DNA of 40,124 bases from Coxiella-like endosymbiont (GCF_002871095.1 NZ_NSHJ01000094.1:1-40124), one strand, 5' to 3'. Positions 19,718-31,331 are shown, counted from the stretch's first letter. A program made the numbers and translations. Notes: a model not told the origin generated them from the sequence alone.

Positions 19718-20244
19718 TGAAGAAAAAAATGAACTCTTCTATTATTATCAGTGGTGAGGTGGCAAAAGAAATCGATTCTTGGTTACTAAAATATCCAAGC
19801 AATCAAAAGCGATCCGCCATAATACCTGCACTCTTATTTGTGCAGAAAGAAAATGGTGGATGGTTAAGCGAACCAGCAATCAATGCTGTGGCAGATTATT
19901 TAGAATTACCACGTGTATGGGCCTATGAAGTAGCCACCTTTTATGACATGTATAACTTAAAACCAATTGGTAAACATAAAATTGGAATTTGTCAGAATGT
20001 ATCGTGTTTTTTACGTGGAAGTGATGAAATCGTTGCAAGTGTTAAAAAACGACTGGGGATCAATTTTAATCAAACCACCCCTGATGGCTTATTTACTCTA
20101 AAAAGCCTGGAATGCATGGCAGCTTGTGGGGGAGCTCCTATGTGTCAAATCGATAATTACAAATTTTATGAAAATTTAACACCAGAAAAAATGTTATCTC
20201 TTATTGATAAGTTAGAGCAGGAGTCAAAAACGAATGCTTCGTAA
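19717..20244 (+). CDS. nuoE: NADH-quinone oxidoreductase subunit E
   Basis: NuoE is the 24-kDa thioredoxin-fold subunit holding the 2Fe-2S cluster N1a in the NADH dehydrogenase module. The 175-residue product has the ligand set Cys92 and Cys97 ([11 protein letters not shown]), Cys133 and Cys137 ([13 protein letters not shown]), plus the helical N-terminal part ending [12 protein letters not shown]. The start overlaps the nuoD stop (TAATG) and the 3' end overlaps nuoF by 11 bases. A second Met at codon 5 is an alternative start. Confidence 0.97.
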   Translation: MKKKMNSSIIISGEVAKEIDSWLLKYPSNQKRSAIIPALLFVQKENGGWLSEPAINAVADYLELPRVWAYEVATFYDMYNLKPIGKHKIGICQNVSCFLRGSDEIVASVKKRLGINFNQTTPDGLFTLKSLECMAACGGAPMCQIDNYKFYENLTPEKMLSLIDKLEQESKTNAS

Positions 20245-21523
20245 TGCGGTTTGTTATCGGACTTTGCATTTAGATCAACCTTGGACACTAAAATCGTATA
20301 AAAGTGTTGGGGGCTACACAGTATTAAGAAAAATTCTTACAGAAAAAACACCACCTGAAAAAATTATTAATGAAATTAAAGAATCCTCCTTGCGGGGTCG
20401 AGGAGGAGCTGGTTTTCCCACGGGATTGAAATGGAATTTTGTTCCACGTGATCAGCCAGGACAAAAATATGTTATTTGTAATTCTGACGAAAGTGAGCCT
20501 GGTACCTTTAAGGATCGCGATATTTTACGATTTAATCCTCATCAAGTATTAGAAGGAATTGCGATTGCCTGCTATACCCTTAAGGCAACAGTTGGTTATA
20601 ATTTCTTGCGTGGCGAATTTGGAGAGTCTTTCGATCGATGTGAACAAGCATTAGCAGAAGCACGAGAAGAAGGATTAATTGGGCAAAATATTTTGAATTC
20701 AGGCATTAATATTGAAATTTATAATCATTTAAGTGCTGCTGCCTATATTTGCGGAGAAGAAACGGCGCTCATGAATTCTTTAGAGGGAAAACGAGGATGG
20801 CCTCGTTTCAAACCCCCTTTTCCAGCTAATTTTGGGTTATATGGGTGTCCGAGCATTATTAACAACACAGAAACTTTTGCTTCTGTGCCGGTAATTTTAG
20901 AAAAAGGCGGAAAATGGTTTGCGGATTTAGGCCCTCCAAAAAATGGAGGGACTAAAATTTTTTCCGTAAGTGGGCATGTTGCTAAACCTGGAAATTATGA
21001 AGTTCCCTTAGGAATTCCTTTTACCGATTTATTGGAATTAGCAGGGGGGATGCGTGAGAGTAGTAAATTAAAAGCAGTTATTCCTGGTGGTAGTTCAATG
21101 CCTGTATTGCCTGCTCACATTATAATGAAAGCCACTATGAGTTTTGATGCAATCATGGAGGCAGGGTCTATGCTGGGCTCGGGTGGGGTTATGGTGATGG
21201 ATCAATCTACTTGTATGGTGAAAGTATTAGAACGGATTTCTAAATTTTATATGCACGAATCCTGTGGTCAATGCACTCCCTGTCGAGAAGGAACCGGATG
21301 GATTTATCGATTAGTTCATCAAATTGAAAATGGTGAAGGAAAGCAACGAGATTTAGAGCAGCTTAGTCGTGTGGCTAAAGGTATTGAAGGTCGTACTATT
21401 TGCGCCTTTGGAGAGGCCGCTGCATGGCCGGTTAGTGGGATGTTAAAGCATTTTTATGATGAGTTTCTCTATCATGTAGAGCATGGGAAGTGTATAGTGG
21501 AATCAAAAATGACGAAACATTAA
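20234..21523 (+). CDS. nuoF: NADH-quinone oxidoreductase subunit F
   Basis: NuoF oxidises NADH, using FMN and the 4Fe-4S cluster N3. The 429-residue protein shows the FMN/NADH-binding [16 protein letters not shown] (residues 52-67), [14 protein letters not shown] (83-96) and [15 protein letters not shown]. The cluster ligands are Cys344, Cys347, Cys350 ([12 protein letters not shown]) and Cys390 ([12 protein letters not shown]). Size and motifs are normal. The start lies inside the nuoE end. Confidence 0.98.
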   Translation: MLRNAVCYRTLHLDQPWTLKSYKSVGGYTVLRKILTEKTPPEKIINEIKESSLRGRGGAGFPTGLKWNFVPRDQPGQKYVICNSDESEPGTFKDRDILRFNPHQVLEGIAIACYTLKATVGYNFLRGEFGESFDRCEQALAEAREEGLIGQNILNSGINIEIYNHLSAAAYICGEETALMNSLEGKRGWPRFKPPFPANFGLYGCPSIINNTETFASVPVILEKGGKWFADLGPPKNGGTKIFSVSGHVAKPGNYEVPLGIPFTDLLELAGGMRESSKLKAVIPGGSSMPVLPAHIIMKATMSFDAIMEAGSMLGSGGVMVMDQSTCMVKVLERISKFYMHESCGQCTPCREGTGWIYRLVHQIENGEGKQRDLEQLSRVAKGIEGRTICAFGEAAAWPVSGMLKHFYDEFLYHVEHGKCIVESKMTKH

Positions 21524-21528
21524 ACAAT

Positions 21529-23940
21529 ATGCTTGAGCTTGAAATAGACGGTAAAAAAACTATGGTAGCAGAAGGAACTTCTATTATTGAAGTTGCTGAT
21601 AAAATGGGTATTTATATTCCACGTTTCTGTTACCACAAAAAATTATCTATTGCAGCTAATTGTCGAATGTGTTTGGTTGAAGTTGAAAAATCAGGAAAAC
21701 CGCTTCCTGCTTGTGCGACACCAGTGACTCAAGGAATGAAAGTGTTTACCAAATCTAAAAAAACTATCGAATCTCAACGTTATGTAATGGAATTTTTGTT
21801 AATAAATCATCCATTGGATTGTCCTATCTGCGATCAAGGGGGTGAATGTGAATTACAAGACTTAGCAATCGGTTTTGGTCGCTCCTACTCTTCTTACGAA
21901 GAAACAAAACGGGCTGTGTTTAGCGAAAATATTGGTCCTTTGATTCAAACTGAAATGACTCGTTGTATTCAATGCACTCGCTGTGTACGATTTGGAGAGG
22001 AAATTGCTGGTTTTCCTGAGCTTGGCGTAATGAATCGTGGTGAGAAAGAAGCGATATCGACTTATGTTAAGCATTTTATGAAATCAGAATTGTCAGGAAA
22101 TATTATTGATCTCTGTCCTGTAGGTGCGTTAACAGATAAACCCGCACGGTATTGGGGGCGGGGTTGGGAACTTTGTGAGGTTCCTGCTATAGCACCACAC
22201 GATTGTGTAGGAGGCAATATTTTTTTACACAGTCGATGGCAAGAGTTTAGCCCTCAACGTAAAGTTATACGTACTGTTCCCCGTGAAAATGAAGTAGTAA
22301 ATGAAACCTGGATCAGTGATCGTGATCGTTTCGGGCATTTTGGGCTCTATCATCCATCCCGTATTTATCAGCCCCAAATAAAAAAAGAGGGGGGATGGGT
22401 AAAAATTTCTTGGGAAGAAGCTTTCACAATTATTAGAAATCGTACCAAAGCCCTCATTAAAAAGCATACTGTGAATCAATTAGGTGCACTAGTATCACCA
22501 AATTCTTCTCTGGAAGAAATTTATTTATTCCAAAAATGGTTTCGAGGGTTGGGTGGTTCTAATATCGATCACCGAATCCGTTGGCAAGATTTTCGCGATC
22601 AACATAAATTTTCGTCATTCCCTAATTTGGGGTTACCTATTGCTGATATTGAAAAATTAAATGCCATTTTGTTAATTGGATCAAATGTTCGTTTTGAACA
22701 ACCGCTGATTAGTCATCGAATTAAGAAAGCCCATTCTGAAGAGGCCAAGGTATTAGCCATTAATCCCATGGACTTTCCTTTTATTTTTGATCTTGAGGAA
22801 AGACTGATTGTTTCCCCTCAAGAATTACCAAATGCCTTAGCTCAGATTGCCAAAATATTAGCAGGCGATATCTCCCTTGAAATTTTGGCAAAGATTCATT
22901 CCCAGGAAAAAGCAAAAAAAATTGCAGAGATTTTAAAAACTGCTAAAAAATCTGCTATTTTCTTAGGAGAACATTCTTTACACCATGAAAATGCTGCTAC
23001 TATTCGAGCTCTTACGCAATTTATTGGACACCAAAGTGGGGCAAGTGTGGGAATGTTTACGGAAGGGTCAAACAGTGCAGGGGCTTGGCTGGCTGGTGCG
23101 ATTCCTCATCGAGGGCCTGGGGGTAAACAATTAAATGAAGTAGGATTTGATGCAAAAATGATGCTCACAAAGTATCCCTTAAAAGCCTATTTTATATTAA
23201 ATTTAGAGCTTGAATTAGATTGTGCGTATCCTGCAGAAGCCATTAGTGCTTTAAAGAAAGCTAAATTTGTTGTTTGTTTAACAACATTTACTAATGCTAA
23301 AATGGAAACTTATGCGGATGTTATGTTACCTATAGCACCTTTTTCCGAATCCGGTGGAACATTTGTAAATGTTGAAGGGCGCTCTCAATCATTTTTAGCT
23401 GCGAGCGTACCAGAAAAAAACTCACAAGCTGGTTGGAAAGTATTGAGAATACTCGGTAATTATTTTGAGTTACCAGGATTTGATTATAAAAGGATTCAAG
23501 ATGTCCGTGATGAAGTTGATCAAATTATTCCAGAATTGGAATGGGAGATAGAACAGAAAATCTATGCAGAAAGGAAACGTTTGTCTTTTTCATTAGATTC
23601 TGAATTTACCCTGGAAGTTACAGGTGGGAATACGAAATTATCACGCTTAGCGCCTTGGCCAATGGTGCGAGTAGATAATTTAGTACGTCGTTCTGAACCG
23701 TTACAAGAAACTTTGAGCAATCATATGATGGCAATAGGGCTAAACCGTAAAACAGCCTCTCAATTGGGACTTAAAGCCGGAGAGCAAGTTACAGCAATTC
23801 AAGGTGAAAGCCGAATTACTTTACCGTTAATGATAGAAGATCGATTAGCGAATAATACGGTATTGTTGGCATCAGGATTAGCACAAACAGCCGGTTTTGG
23901 TCAAGCAGAAACAGCAATTACATTGGAAAGAACTGAATAG
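21529..23940 (+). CDS. nuoG: NADH-quinone oxidoreductase subunit G
   Basis: NuoG is the 75-kDa subunit that leads electrons from NuoF toward NuoI. The ATG at 21529 gives [10 protein letters not shown], the family beginning; an upstream GTG frame overlapping nuoF is rejected. The product is 803 residues. Ligands seen: 2Fe-2S N1b Cys34, Cys45, Cys48, Cys62; N5 His94, Cys98, Cys101, Cys107 ([15 protein letters not shown]); N4 Cys146, Cys149, Cys152, Cys196. The fourth 'N7' motif of E. coli (CxxCxxxC) is not present; only [11 protein letters not shown] remains at that place. A molybdopterin-oxidoreductase-like domain follows. No clear Shine-Dalgarno site is seen. Confidence 0.97.
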   Translation: MLELEIDGKKTMVAEGTSIIEVADKMGIYIPRFCYHKKLSIAANCRMCLVEVEKSGKPLPACATPVTQGMKVFTKSKKTIESQRYVMEFLLINHPLDCPICDQGGECELQDLAIGFGRSYSSYEETKRAVFSENIGPLIQTEMTRCIQCTRCVRFGEEIAGFPELGVMNRGEKEAISTYVKHFMKSELSGNIIDLCPVGALTDKPARYWGRGWELCEVPAIAPHDCVGGNIFLHSRWQEFSPQRKVIRTVPRENEVVNETWISDRDRFGHFGLYHPSRIYQPQIKKEGGWVKISWEEAFTIIRNRTKALIKKHTVNQLGALVSPNSSLEEIYLFQKWFRGLGGSNIDHRIRWQDFRDQHKFSSFPNLGLPIADIEKLNAILLIGSNVRFEQPLISHRIKKAHSEEAKVLAINPMDFPFIFDLEERLIVSPQELPNALAQIAKILAGDISLEILAKIHSQEKAKKIAEILKTAKKSAIFLGEHSLHHENAATIRALTQFIGHQSGASVGMFTEGSNSAGAWLAGAIPHRGPGGKQLNEVGFDAKMMLTKYPLKAYFILNLELELDCAYPAEAISALKKAKFVVCLTTFTNAKMETYADVMLPIAPFSESGGTFVNVEGRSQSFLAASVPEKNSQAGWKVLRILGNYFELPGFDYKRIQDVRDEVDQIIPELEWEIEQKIYAERKRLSFSLDSEFTLEVTGGNTKLSRLAPWPMVRVDNLVRRSEPLQETLSNHMMAIGLNRKTASQLGLKAGEQVTAIQGESRITLPLMIEDRLANNTVLLASGLAQTAGFGQAETAITLERTE

Positions 23941-24962
23941 TGGTGGAGCAATTGATTATTTTGGTTTTAATGGTTATTAAAATTCTCATTATCTTAATTC
24001 TATTAATGCTTATTTTTGCTTTTTTAACGTTCGCTGAACGAAAAGTGATTGGTTATATTCAATCAAGGGTGGGGCCAAATCGTGTAGGGTTTCAAGGATT
24101 CGCTCAGCCTATTGCAGACGCAGTTAAATTGCTCTTTAAAGAAATTATTATTCCAACGGCTTCAAACCGATACCTTTATATTATTGCGCCAGTACTATCG
24201 TTAGTACCTGCTTTATCTGCTTGGGCCGTGATTCCTTTTGCTAAAGGATGGGTATTAGCCAATATAAATGCAGGACTATTATTTTTATTTGCTATGACTT
24301 CTTTAGGGGTTTATGGAATTTTAGTTGGTGGTTGGGCATCAAATTCCAAATATGCTTTTTTGGGAGCACTTCGTTCGGCTGCTCAAGTAGTTTCTTACGA
24401 AATTCCAATGAGTTTTGCTCTCGTTGGTGTTATTATCGCAGCGGGAACCATGAATTTACAAAGAATTATTCTTCGTCAAGCCGGAGGAATATGGCATTGG
24501 TTTTGGCTTCCATTACTGCCATTATTTTTAGTTTATTGGATCACTGCCGTAGCAGAAACAAATCGTGCTCCCTTTGATGTAGCAGAAGGTGAATCAGAAA
24601 TTGTCGCAGGATTTCACGTTGAATACTCTGGAATCACGTTTGCTCTTTTCTTTTTGGCGGAATATGCAAATATGGTTTTAGTAGCGGCGATTGCAACCAT
24701 TATTTTTTTAGGTGGATGGTTATCACCTTTTCAAGGAGTACCTTTTTTAGGAGGACTTTTTACCTGGGTGCCTGGAGTAATTTGGTTTGTACTTAAATTG
24801 TCACTTTTTGTTTTTATGTATTTTTGGATACGAGCAACGTTTCCTCGCTATCGTTACGATCAAATTATGCGTTTATGTTGGAAAATTTTAATACCGGTAG
24901 CTTTAGTATGGATAATTGTATTAGGGTTGGCAGTAGAATTTCATTTGGCACCATGGTTTTAA
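23940..24962 (+). CDS. nuoH: NADH-quinone oxidoreductase subunit H
   Basis: NuoH is the membrane subunit that connects the quinone pocket to the proton-pumping arm. The 340-residue protein has about eight membrane helices and both family signatures: [20 protein letters not shown] (31-50) and [20 protein letters not shown] (from about 204). It starts with GTG overlapping the nuoG stop by one base. The next codon is also GTG, so either could initiate. Confidence 0.98.
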   Translation: MVEQLIILVLMVIKILIILILLMLIFAFLTFAERKVIGYIQSRVGPNRVGFQGFAQPIADAVKLLFKEIIIPTASNRYLYIIAPVLSLVPALSAWAVIPFAKGWVLANINAGLLFLFAMTSLGVYGILVGGWASNSKYAFLGALRSAAQVVSYEIPMSFALVGVIIAAGTMNLQRIILRQAGGIWHWFWLPLLPLFLVYWITAVAETNRAPFDVAEGESEIVAGFHVEYSGITFALFFLAEYANMVLVAAIATIIFLGGWLSPFQGVPFLGGLFTWVPGVIWFVLKLSLFVFMYFWIRATFPRYRYDQIMRLCWKILIPVALVWIIVLGLAVEFHLAPWF

Positions 24963-24965
24963 TTA

Positions 24966-25457
24966 ATGAAACGTTTAAAACAAATTATTAAAATCTGTAG
25001 CTTGTGGGAGCTCTTGAAGGGGCTTTTCTTAACGTTAAGTTATTTTTATAAAAAAAAGATTACAATTCATTATCCTGATGAAAATGTCCCCAGCTCATTT
25101 CGTTTCCGAGGTATGCTAGCTTTGCGACGTTATCCAAATGGAGAGGAACGCTGCATTGCTTGTAAATTATGTGAAGCTGTTTGCCCTTCTTTAGCTATTA
25201 CTATCGAGGCAGCCCCACGTGCACTAGATGGCTCGCGTCGTACAACGGTTTATGATATCGATGTATTTAAATGTATTAATTGTGGATTTTGTGAAGAAGC
25301 ATGTCCTGTGGATGCAATCGTATTGACTCCTGAAATGCATTACAGCATTAAAAATCGTGGTGAAAATATTTTAACCAAGGAAAAATTATTGATGATTGGA
25401 GATATGTACGGAGAGCAAATTGCAAAGGATCGGGCGAAAGATAAAAAATATAGATAA
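24966..25457 (+). CDS. nuoI: NADH-quinone oxidoreductase subunit I
   Basis: NuoI carries the two 4Fe-4S clusters N6a and N6b that pass electrons to NuoB. The 163-residue protein has two ferredoxin motifs: Cys63, 66, 69, 73 ([12 protein letters not shown]) and Cys103, 106, 109, 113 ([12 protein letters not shown]). A preceding amphipathic N-terminal region and the [17 protein letters not shown] segment are typical. It begins three bases after nuoH, with no clear ribosome site of its own, so coupling is likely. Confidence 0.98.
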   Translation: MKRLKQIIKICSLWELLKGLFLTLSYFYKKKITIHYPDENVPSSFRFRGMLALRRYPNGEERCIACKLCEAVCPSLAITIEAAPRALDGSRRTTVYDIDVFKCINCGFCEEACPVDAIVLTPEMHYSIKNRGENILTKEKLLMIGDMYGEQIAKDRAKDKKYR

Positions 25458-25477
25458 AAAAATATTAAGGCAAGTAA

Positions 25478-26083
25478 ATGTTTTCAATATACGAGGCTAT
25501 ATTTTTTATTTTTGCAGTTATTTTAATTGCCGCTGCATTGATGGTAATTATATCGCGCAACCCGGTACATGCTGTCCTTTCCCTTGTGCTCGCATTTTTT
25601 GCCAGTGCTATTTTGTGGATGATGATGCAAGCTGAGTTTTTAGCTTTAGTGTTAATCTTCGTCTACGTTGGTGCAGTCATGACTTTATTTTTATTTGTCG
25701 TAATGATGCTGAATATTAATCTTTCTACAATACAAGCAAAATTTGTAAAATTTTTGCCTTTTAGTTTAATTGTAATGTTTGTATTAATAGCCAGTATGAT
25801 TGTAGTAGTAAGTCACCGTCTCTTTGGGATTTCTGCTGTTTCATTACCTTGTGTCTCTGCTAATTTTAGTAATGTTAAGGTCATGGGAAGTCTTCTTTAC
25901 ATTGATTATCTATATCCTTTCCAAATTGCAGCTGTTATCTTGCTTGTCGCTATTATTGCAGCAATTACATTAGCGTTTCATGGCCGAAAATCTGATACCA
26001 AGGTGCAACAAATTCCTCAGCAATTGAAGGTTAAAAAATTAGATCGCTTACGATTAGTGAAGATGGAGATAAAGAAAAGATGA
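25478..26083 (+). CDS. nuoJ: NADH-quinone oxidoreductase subunit J
   Basis: NuoJ is a membrane subunit of about five helices whose third helix undergoes the alpha-to-pi switch in turnover. The 201-residue product shows the conserved [15 protein letters not shown] and [21 protein letters not shown] segments. AAGGCAAG (25468-25475) is a weak ribosome site. The basic cytoplasmic tail overlaps nuoK by four bases (ATGA). Confidence 0.97.
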   Translation: MFSIYEAIFFIFAVILIAAALMVIISRNPVHAVLSLVLAFFASAILWMMMQAEFLALVLIFVYVGAVMTLFLFVVMMLNINLSTIQAKFVKFLPFSLIVMFVLIASMIVVVSHRLFGISAVSLPCVSANFSNVKVMGSLLYIDYLYPFQIAAVILLVAIIAAITLAFHGRKSDTKVQQIPQQLKVKKLDRLRLVKMEIKKR

Positions 26084-26385
26084 TTCCTCTAAGTTATTTT
26101 TTAATAATCGGTGCTATTTTGTTCGGTTTGGGGTGTTCAGGAATTATTATTAACCGAAAAAATTTAATTGTATTATTAATGTGTATTGAACTTATGCTGT
26201 TGGCAGTTAATACTAATTTTATTACCTTTGCTCAATATTTAGGAGTTAAGTCAGGGGAGATATTTGTATTTTTTATTTTAACTGTAGCAGCGGCCGAGTC
26301 AGCTATTGGCTTAGCAATTTTGGTTTTATTTTATCGCCGTCGTGGAACTATTCATATCGATGATATGAAGATTTTAAAAGGTTAG
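26080..26385 (+). CDS. nuoK: NADH-quinone oxidoreductase subunit K
   Basis: NuoK is a three-helix membrane subunit in the proton pathway between NuoJ and NuoN. The 101-residue protein has the invariant membrane glutamates in [14 protein letters not shown] and [21 protein letters not shown]. It starts inside the nuoJ stop (ATGA overlap). Confidence 0.98.
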   Translation: MIPLSYFLIIGAILFGLGCSGIIINRKNLIVLLMCIELMLLAVNTNFITFAQYLGVKSGEIFVFFILTVAAAESAIGLAILVLFYRRRGTIHIDDMKILKG

Positions 26386-26394
26386 TTAATAAAA

Positions 26395-28350
26395 ATGATT
26401 AAGACTCTGAGCTTAGTTACTGTTTTAGCCCCTCTATTAGGTTCTTTAATCACGGGATTTAGTGGAAAACTAGTTGGGCGACGAAAAGTGCACTGGGTTA
26501 CCATTATCTTAATGAGTATTTCTTTTTTAAGCGCTTTTTGGGTTTTTATGTTAGTGGTTGTAAAGAATGGTCATTATTATGGAACAATCTATACTTGGGG
26601 AATCAGCGGCGCATGTCATTTTACTGTGGGTTTTATGGTGGACTCCTTAACTGCTGTTATGATGTTGATCGTTACCTCTATTTCCTTGATAGTTCATATA
26701 TATAGTACTGGTTATATGGCTGGGGATTTAGGTTATCAGCGATTTTTTTCTTACATGTCGATGTTTACTTTTGTTATGTTAATCTTGGTGAGCGCTAATA
26801 ATTTCTTCCAATTATTTTTTGGATGGGAAGGAGTGGGGTTAGTTTCTTATTTATTGATTGGATTTTGGTTTGAAAAAGAATCAGCGTCGGCGGCTAGTTT
26901 AAAAGCTTTTTTAGTTAATCGATCTGGGGATTTTGGATTGATCCTTGGAATTGCCGCTATTTTAGATTATTTTGGCAGTCTTGATTATCATACAGTATTT
27001 TCTGCAGCTTCGGCAATTTCACAAATAACAATCAGTATTTTTCCTGGCTTCCATTGGTCTGTGATTACTGTAATTTGCATTTTATTTTTTATTAGCGCTA
27101 TGGGTAAGTCTGCTCAAATACCTTTACATGTATGGTTACCAGAATCCATGGAAGGCCCAACACCGATCTCTGCATTAATTCATGCAGCAACAATGGTAAC
27201 GGCTGGAGTATTTTTAGTAGCTCGGATGTCACCTCTTTTTGAATTATCTCAAGTAGCGTTGAGTATGGTTTTGATTATTGGTGCCACAACTGCGCTTTTA
27301 GCAGGTTTATTAGCTTTTGTTGAATTTGATATTAAACGGGTTATTGCGTTCTCCACGATGTCTCAGTTGGGGTATATGATGGCGGCTAATGGAGCTTCTG
27401 CCTATGCGGCAGGAATATTTCATTTATTAACGCATGCTTGTTTTAAAGCTTTATTATTTTTGTCGGCTGGATCGGTTATTATTGCACTACATCATGAGCA
27501 AGATATGCGTAAAATGGGTAATCTTCGAAAATATTTACCTGTAACCTATGTATCTTTTCTTATTGGAGCCTTATCTTTAGCAGCTATTCCTCCGTTTGCA
27601 GGCTTTTATTCTAAAGACGCCATTATTGAAGCGGTTTTTCATTCGAAAATTCCTGGAGCTCAGTATGCTTATATTTGTTTACTTTTAGGGGTTTTTGTTA
27701 CCGGTTACTATATTTTTCGCGCATTTTTCCTAACTTTCCATACTTCAGAGCGAATCACACCCGAATTCAAACCTATCAAAGAAAGTTCTTGGAACATGCA
27801 AGGTTCTCAATGGATTTTAGTGATACCTTCAGTAATATTAGGAGCAATTCTTATTTACTGGATACTTTATCGTGAGCCTAATTTATTAGGCTCTAGTATT
27901 AGAGTTTTGCCTCGCTACAATGTTTTAAAAATGATGCGATCAGAATTTCACAATGTTTTTTATATGGTTTATCATTCTGTTGTTACATTGGGATTTTGGG
28001 CTTCCGCTTTGGGTATTTTTTCTGCTTGGTTGATGACGATTGCTCGACCGCATATTCCTAAGTTGCTAAGGCAACGATTGCCTTGGTTACACCAAATTTT
28101 GGTAGCTAAATATGGTTTTGATAAATTGAATTGGTTTGTTTTTGTTCGAGGTGGACGAGCGTTAGCTAATTTCTTTTTTCGAGTGGGTGATCTAAAAATA
28201 TTAGATCATTTTATTGTAGATGGTTCAGGACGAAACATAACACGGGTGGCACGATTAATGCGTCGATTGCAATCGGGTTACCTTTATCATTACGTTTTTA
28301 TAATGATTTTAGGTTTATTAACTTTTTTAATTTGGTTGGTGTTGGCTTAA
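26395..28350 (+). CDS. nuoL: NADH-quinone oxidoreductase subunit L
   Basis: NuoL is the distal antiporter-like proton pump of complex I. The 651-residue protein has about 16 membrane helices and the long lateral C-terminal helix. Key charged residues can be placed: Glu145 in FFGWEGVGLVSYLLIGFWF and Lys238 in AMGKSAQIPLHVWLPE. The histidine-rich HLLTHACFKALLFLSAGS motif is also present. It sits nine bases after nuoK. The frame is intact over nearly 2 kb, in sharp contrast to the neighbouring fossil DNA. Confidence 0.98.
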   Translation: MIKTLSLVTVLAPLLGSLITGFSGKLVGRRKVHWVTIILMSISFLSAFWVFMLVVVKNGHYYGTIYTWGISGACHFTVGFMVDSLTAVMMLIVTSISLIVHIYSTGYMAGDLGYQRFFSYMSMFTFVMLILVSANNFFQLFFGWEGVGLVSYLLIGFWFEKESASAASLKAFLVNRSGDFGLILGIAAILDYFGSLDYHTVFSAASAISQITISIFPGFHWSVITVICILFFISAMGKSAQIPLHVWLPESMEGPTPISALIHAATMVTAGVFLVARMSPLFELSQVALSMVLIIGATTALLAGLLAFVEFDIKRVIAFSTMSQLGYMMAANGASAYAAGIFHLLTHACFKALLFLSAGSVIIALHHEQDMRKMGNLRKYLPVTYVSFLIGALSLAAIPPFAGFYSKDAIIEAVFHSKIPGAQYAYICLLLGVFVTGYYIFRAFFLTFHTSERITPEFKPIKESSWNMQGSQWILVIPSVILGAILIYWILYREPNLLGSSIRVLPRYNVLKMMRSEFHNVFYMVYHSVVTLGFWASALGIFSAWLMTIARPHIPKLLRQRLPWLHQILVAKYGFDKLNWFVFVRGGRALANFFFRVGDLKILDHFIVDGSGRNITRVARLMRRLQSGYLYHYVFIMILGLLTFLIWLVLA

Positions 28351-28354
28351 ATTA

Positions 28355-29872
28355 ATGATCTTAAAAGATATACCTTTATTGAGCACACTTATTTGGTTAC
28401 CCATTGGGGGAGCTGTTCCTGTTTCGATGCTAAATAATTTCAAGCAATCAACTTATGCGCGTGTATTGGCATTAATTATTGCTTTAATTTCTTTGACGCT
28501 TTGTATTCCACTTTATTGTAGTTTTGATACTACTGCTGTAGTAATGCAATTTACTCAACATTTAATGTGGATTCCGGAACTTAAAATAAATTATGACCTT
28601 GGGGTGGATGGAATTTCCATGCCGCTAGTGGTGCTTACCTGTTTTACTACTTTATTGGTTGTATTGGCTTCTTGGAGGATGGTTAAAAAAAAAGTAGGCC
28701 AATATTTAGCTGCTTTTTTGATCATGCAAGGTGCTGTGGTGGGGGTTCTTTCTTCGCTGGATGCCATGCTTTTTTATTTCTTTTGGGAAGCTATGTTGAT
28801 TCCTATGTACCTCAGCATAGGAATTTGGGGAATGGAAAAACGTTGTTATGCTGCTATTAAATTTTTTTTATATACCTTTGTAGGATCCGCTTTATTATTA
28901 ATTACCTTGTTATATTTGCGTATGTATTCAGATAGTTTTTACATTTTCGATTATTATCGACTTCATATGGGAATGACTATTCAAATTTTAGTTTTCTTAG
29001 GATTTTTAATTGCTTTTGCTATTAAAGTGCCGATGTGGCCTCTGCATACCTGGTTACCTGATATGCATACTGAGGCTCCACTAGGAGGTTCGGTAGTTCT
29101 ATCTGCATTAATGCTGAAATTAGGAGGTTATGGATTTTTACGGTTTAGTTTGCCCATTGTCCCAGATGCCAGTCGTCATTTAGATTGGTTGATGATTGGA
29201 CTTTCTTTAATAGCTATTGTGTATATTGGTTTTATTGCTATTGCTCAAACAGATATGAAAAAATTAATAGCCTACTCATCTGTCGCTCATATGGGCTTCG
29301 TTACTCTAGGCGCATTTATGTTATTCATGATTGTTGCTCATACCGGTAATCGTCACGAGGCCTATTTAAGTCTAGAAGGAGCAATGGTGCAAATGATTTC
29401 CCATGCTTTTGGTTCCGGAGCAATGTTTTTGGCGTTTGGGATGTTGTATAAGCAATTTAATTCTCGAAATATTCAAAATTTTGGAGGTATTGCTAAAACT
29501 ATGCCTTATTTTGCTGCCTTTTTTATGGTTTTTGCAATGTCAAATGTAGGTTTACCTGGAACGTCAGGTTTTGTAGGTGAATTTATGATTTTACTGAGTA
29601 CATTTAAGACCAGCTTTTGGGTAACCTTTTTAGCTGCTTCTACATTAGTGATTGGGGCAGCTTATACTTTATGGATGTATAAGCGTGTATTTTATGGCTC
29701 AATTACTAATGCTTCAGTTATGGGGGTTGATATTAACTTAATTGACAAAATTATTTTTATATTAATAACGGCAGCTATTGTTTGGATTGGCGTTTATCCA
29801 AATTCTCTATTAAATGTATTTCATACATCTATTGCTCAATTATTACAAGAAGCTTTGCAATCAAAATTGTAG
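28355..29872 (+). CDS. nuoM: NADH-quinone oxidoreductase subunit M
   Basis: NuoM is the central antiporter-like proton pump. The 505-residue product has about 14 membrane helices, with Glu145 in FYFFWEAMLIPMYLSIGIWG and Lys224 in FAIKVPMWPLHTWLPD. GLPGTSGFVGEFMIL is also conserved. It starts four bases after nuoL with no good ribosome site. An in-frame run of nine A at 28685-28693 encodes part of a KKK stretch. Confidence 0.98.
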   Translation: MILKDIPLLSTLIWLPIGGAVPVSMLNNFKQSTYARVLALIIALISLTLCIPLYCSFDTTAVVMQFTQHLMWIPELKINYDLGVDGISMPLVVLTCFTTLLVVLASWRMVKKKVGQYLAAFLIMQGAVVGVLSSLDAMLFYFFWEAMLIPMYLSIGIWGMEKRCYAAIKFFLYTFVGSALLLITLLYLRMYSDSFYIFDYYRLHMGMTIQILVFLGFLIAFAIKVPMWPLHTWLPDMHTEAPLGGSVVLSALMLKLGGYGFLRFSLPIVPDASRHLDWLMIGLSLIAIVYIGFIAIAQTDMKKLIAYSSVAHMGFVTLGAFMLFMIVAHTGNRHEAYLSLEGAMVQMISHAFGSGAMFLAFGMLYKQFNSRNIQNFGGIAKTMPYFAAFFMVFAMSNVGLPGTSGFVGEFMILLSTFKTSFWVTFLAASTLVIGAAYTLWMYKRVFYGSITNASVMGVDINLIDKIIFILITAAIVWIGVYPNSLLNVFHTSIAQLLQEALQSKL

Positions 29873-29882
29873 AAAGTTAACT

Positions 29883-31331
29883 ATGTCCTCTACTTTACCA
29901 AACTTAATTTTTGCCTTACCGGAGATATTTGTATTATTTATGGCATTGGCAATTTTGATAGTGGGTATTTTTTTTGTTAGATCTTCGCAGATTCCCTATT
30001 ATCTTGCAATAATTACTTTAATAGTAGTTTTTTGGTTAACATGTTATGTTTTTCCAGGAAAGGAATTTTCAGAAAGAATCTTTGCATTTCATTGTCTGTT
30101 TGTTTTGGATCATTTGTCGGTTTATCTTAAACTCTTTATTTATTTAGCAGTATTTTTCACTTTTCTCTATGCACGGGAATATAATCAAGAACGTAAAATT
30201 CCTGTTATGGAATTTTATGTGTTAGGTCTTTTATCCTTGTTAGGAATGATGGTTTTAGTTTCTTCGTATAATTTGATTATAGTGTTCTTAGGCCTCGAAT
30301 TATTGTCTCTTCCTACTTACGCTATGGTTGCGATACAACATAAAAAAACTCGTTGTATTGAAGCTGGAATGAAGTATTTTGTTATTGGGGCGATCGCCTC
30401 AGGAATCTTGATTTATGGTATGTCCATGATTTTTGGTGCTACTCGTAGCTTAGATTTAAACGAAATTGCTGAAGCAGTAAATAAAATTCCTGTTCATCAA
30501 AATTTAATTTTAGTCTTTGGCTTAGTATTTATCATGGGAGGTATTGCTTTTAAAATCGGAGCAGCGCCTTTTCATATGTGGATTCCCGATATTTATGAGG
30601 GAGCACCAAGTTCGGTAACTTTATTTATTTCTACGGCACCCAAAATAGCAGCTTTTGCTATGGTTATTCGTTTATTAGTGAATGCTATGCCGGCTTTACA
30701 AAGTCAGTGGCATGAAGTCCTCATACTAGTTGCAATTTTATCTATGGGTATTGGAAATTTCGCAGCTATGGCGCAATCAAATATTAAACGAATGTTGGCT
30801 TATTCTTCGATCGCTCATATGGGTTATATGTTGCTTGGCGTTTTATGTGGAACGAAAGAAGGTTATGTAGCAGCTATGTTTTATATTATTACTTATAGTT
30901 TTATGAGTTTAGGTAGTTTTGGGATGGTTGTTTTAATGAGTCGAGGTGGCTTTGAAGCTGAAAATATTAAAGATTTTGCTGGATTAAATAATCGTAATCC
31001 GTGGTTAGCTTTTATGATGATGTTAACTTTATTTTCTTTGGCAGGGATTCCACCATTAGTAGGGTTCATTGCTAAGGTAAGTATTCTTGATGCTTTGATA
31101 CAATTACATTTGGTATGGCTTGCGGTTCTTTCTGTTTTATTCACTATTATAGGCGCTTATTATTATATTCGAGTGGTAAAGGTGATGTATTTTGAAAACT
31201 CTACTCTTCCTCTTGAACCTATTCAATATTCCTTAGAAATGAAAATCGCTATTTCTATTAATGGTCTAGCTGTGCTTTTTATAGGTATTTTCCCGGGTTG
31301 GTTATATGCTCTTTCATATCTAGCTTTTTAA
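29883..31331 (+). CDS. nuoN: NADH-quinone oxidoreductase subunit N
   Basis: NuoN is the third antiporter-like pump, next to NuoK. The ATG at 29883 is chosen: it follows the nuoM stop by ten bases with AGAAAG as a weak ribosome site, and gives the family beginning LPNLIFALPEIFVLF. The product is 482 residues with about 14 membrane helices, including the conserved FLGLELLSLPTYAMVA, FKIGAAPFHMWIPDIYEGAP and LFSLAGIPPLVGF segments. It closes the nuo operon. No terminator hairpin with T-run is visible after the TAA. Confidence 0.98.
   Translation: MSSTLPNLIFALPEIFVLFMALAILIVGIFFVRSSQIPYYLAIITLIVVFWLTCYVFPGKEFSERIFAFHCLFVLDHLSVYLKLFIYLAVFFTFLYAREYNQERKIPVMEFYVLGLLSLLGMMVLVSSYNLIIVFLGLELLSLPTYAMVAIQHKKTRCIEAGMKYFVIGAIASGILIYGMSMIFGATRSLDLNEIAEAVNKIPVHQNLILVFGLVFIMGGIAFKIGAAPFHMWIPDIYEGAPSSVTLFISTAPKIAAFAMVIRLLVNAMPALQSQWHEVLILVAILSMGIGNFAAMAQSNIKRMLAYSSIAHMGYMLLGVLCGTKEGYVAAMFYIITYSFMSLGSFGMVVLMSRGGFEAENIKDFAGLNNRNPWLAFMMMLTLFSLAGIPPLVGFIAKVSILDALIQLHLVWLAVLSVLFTIIGAYYYIRVVKVMYFENSTLPLEPIQYSLEMKIAISINGLAVLFIGIFPGWLYALSYLAF

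Noticed and set aside
21490-21528. Longer nuoG from GTG 21490
   Set aside because: It overlaps nuoF by 34 bases and adds residues absent from the family. The ATG at 21529 gives the conserved beginning.
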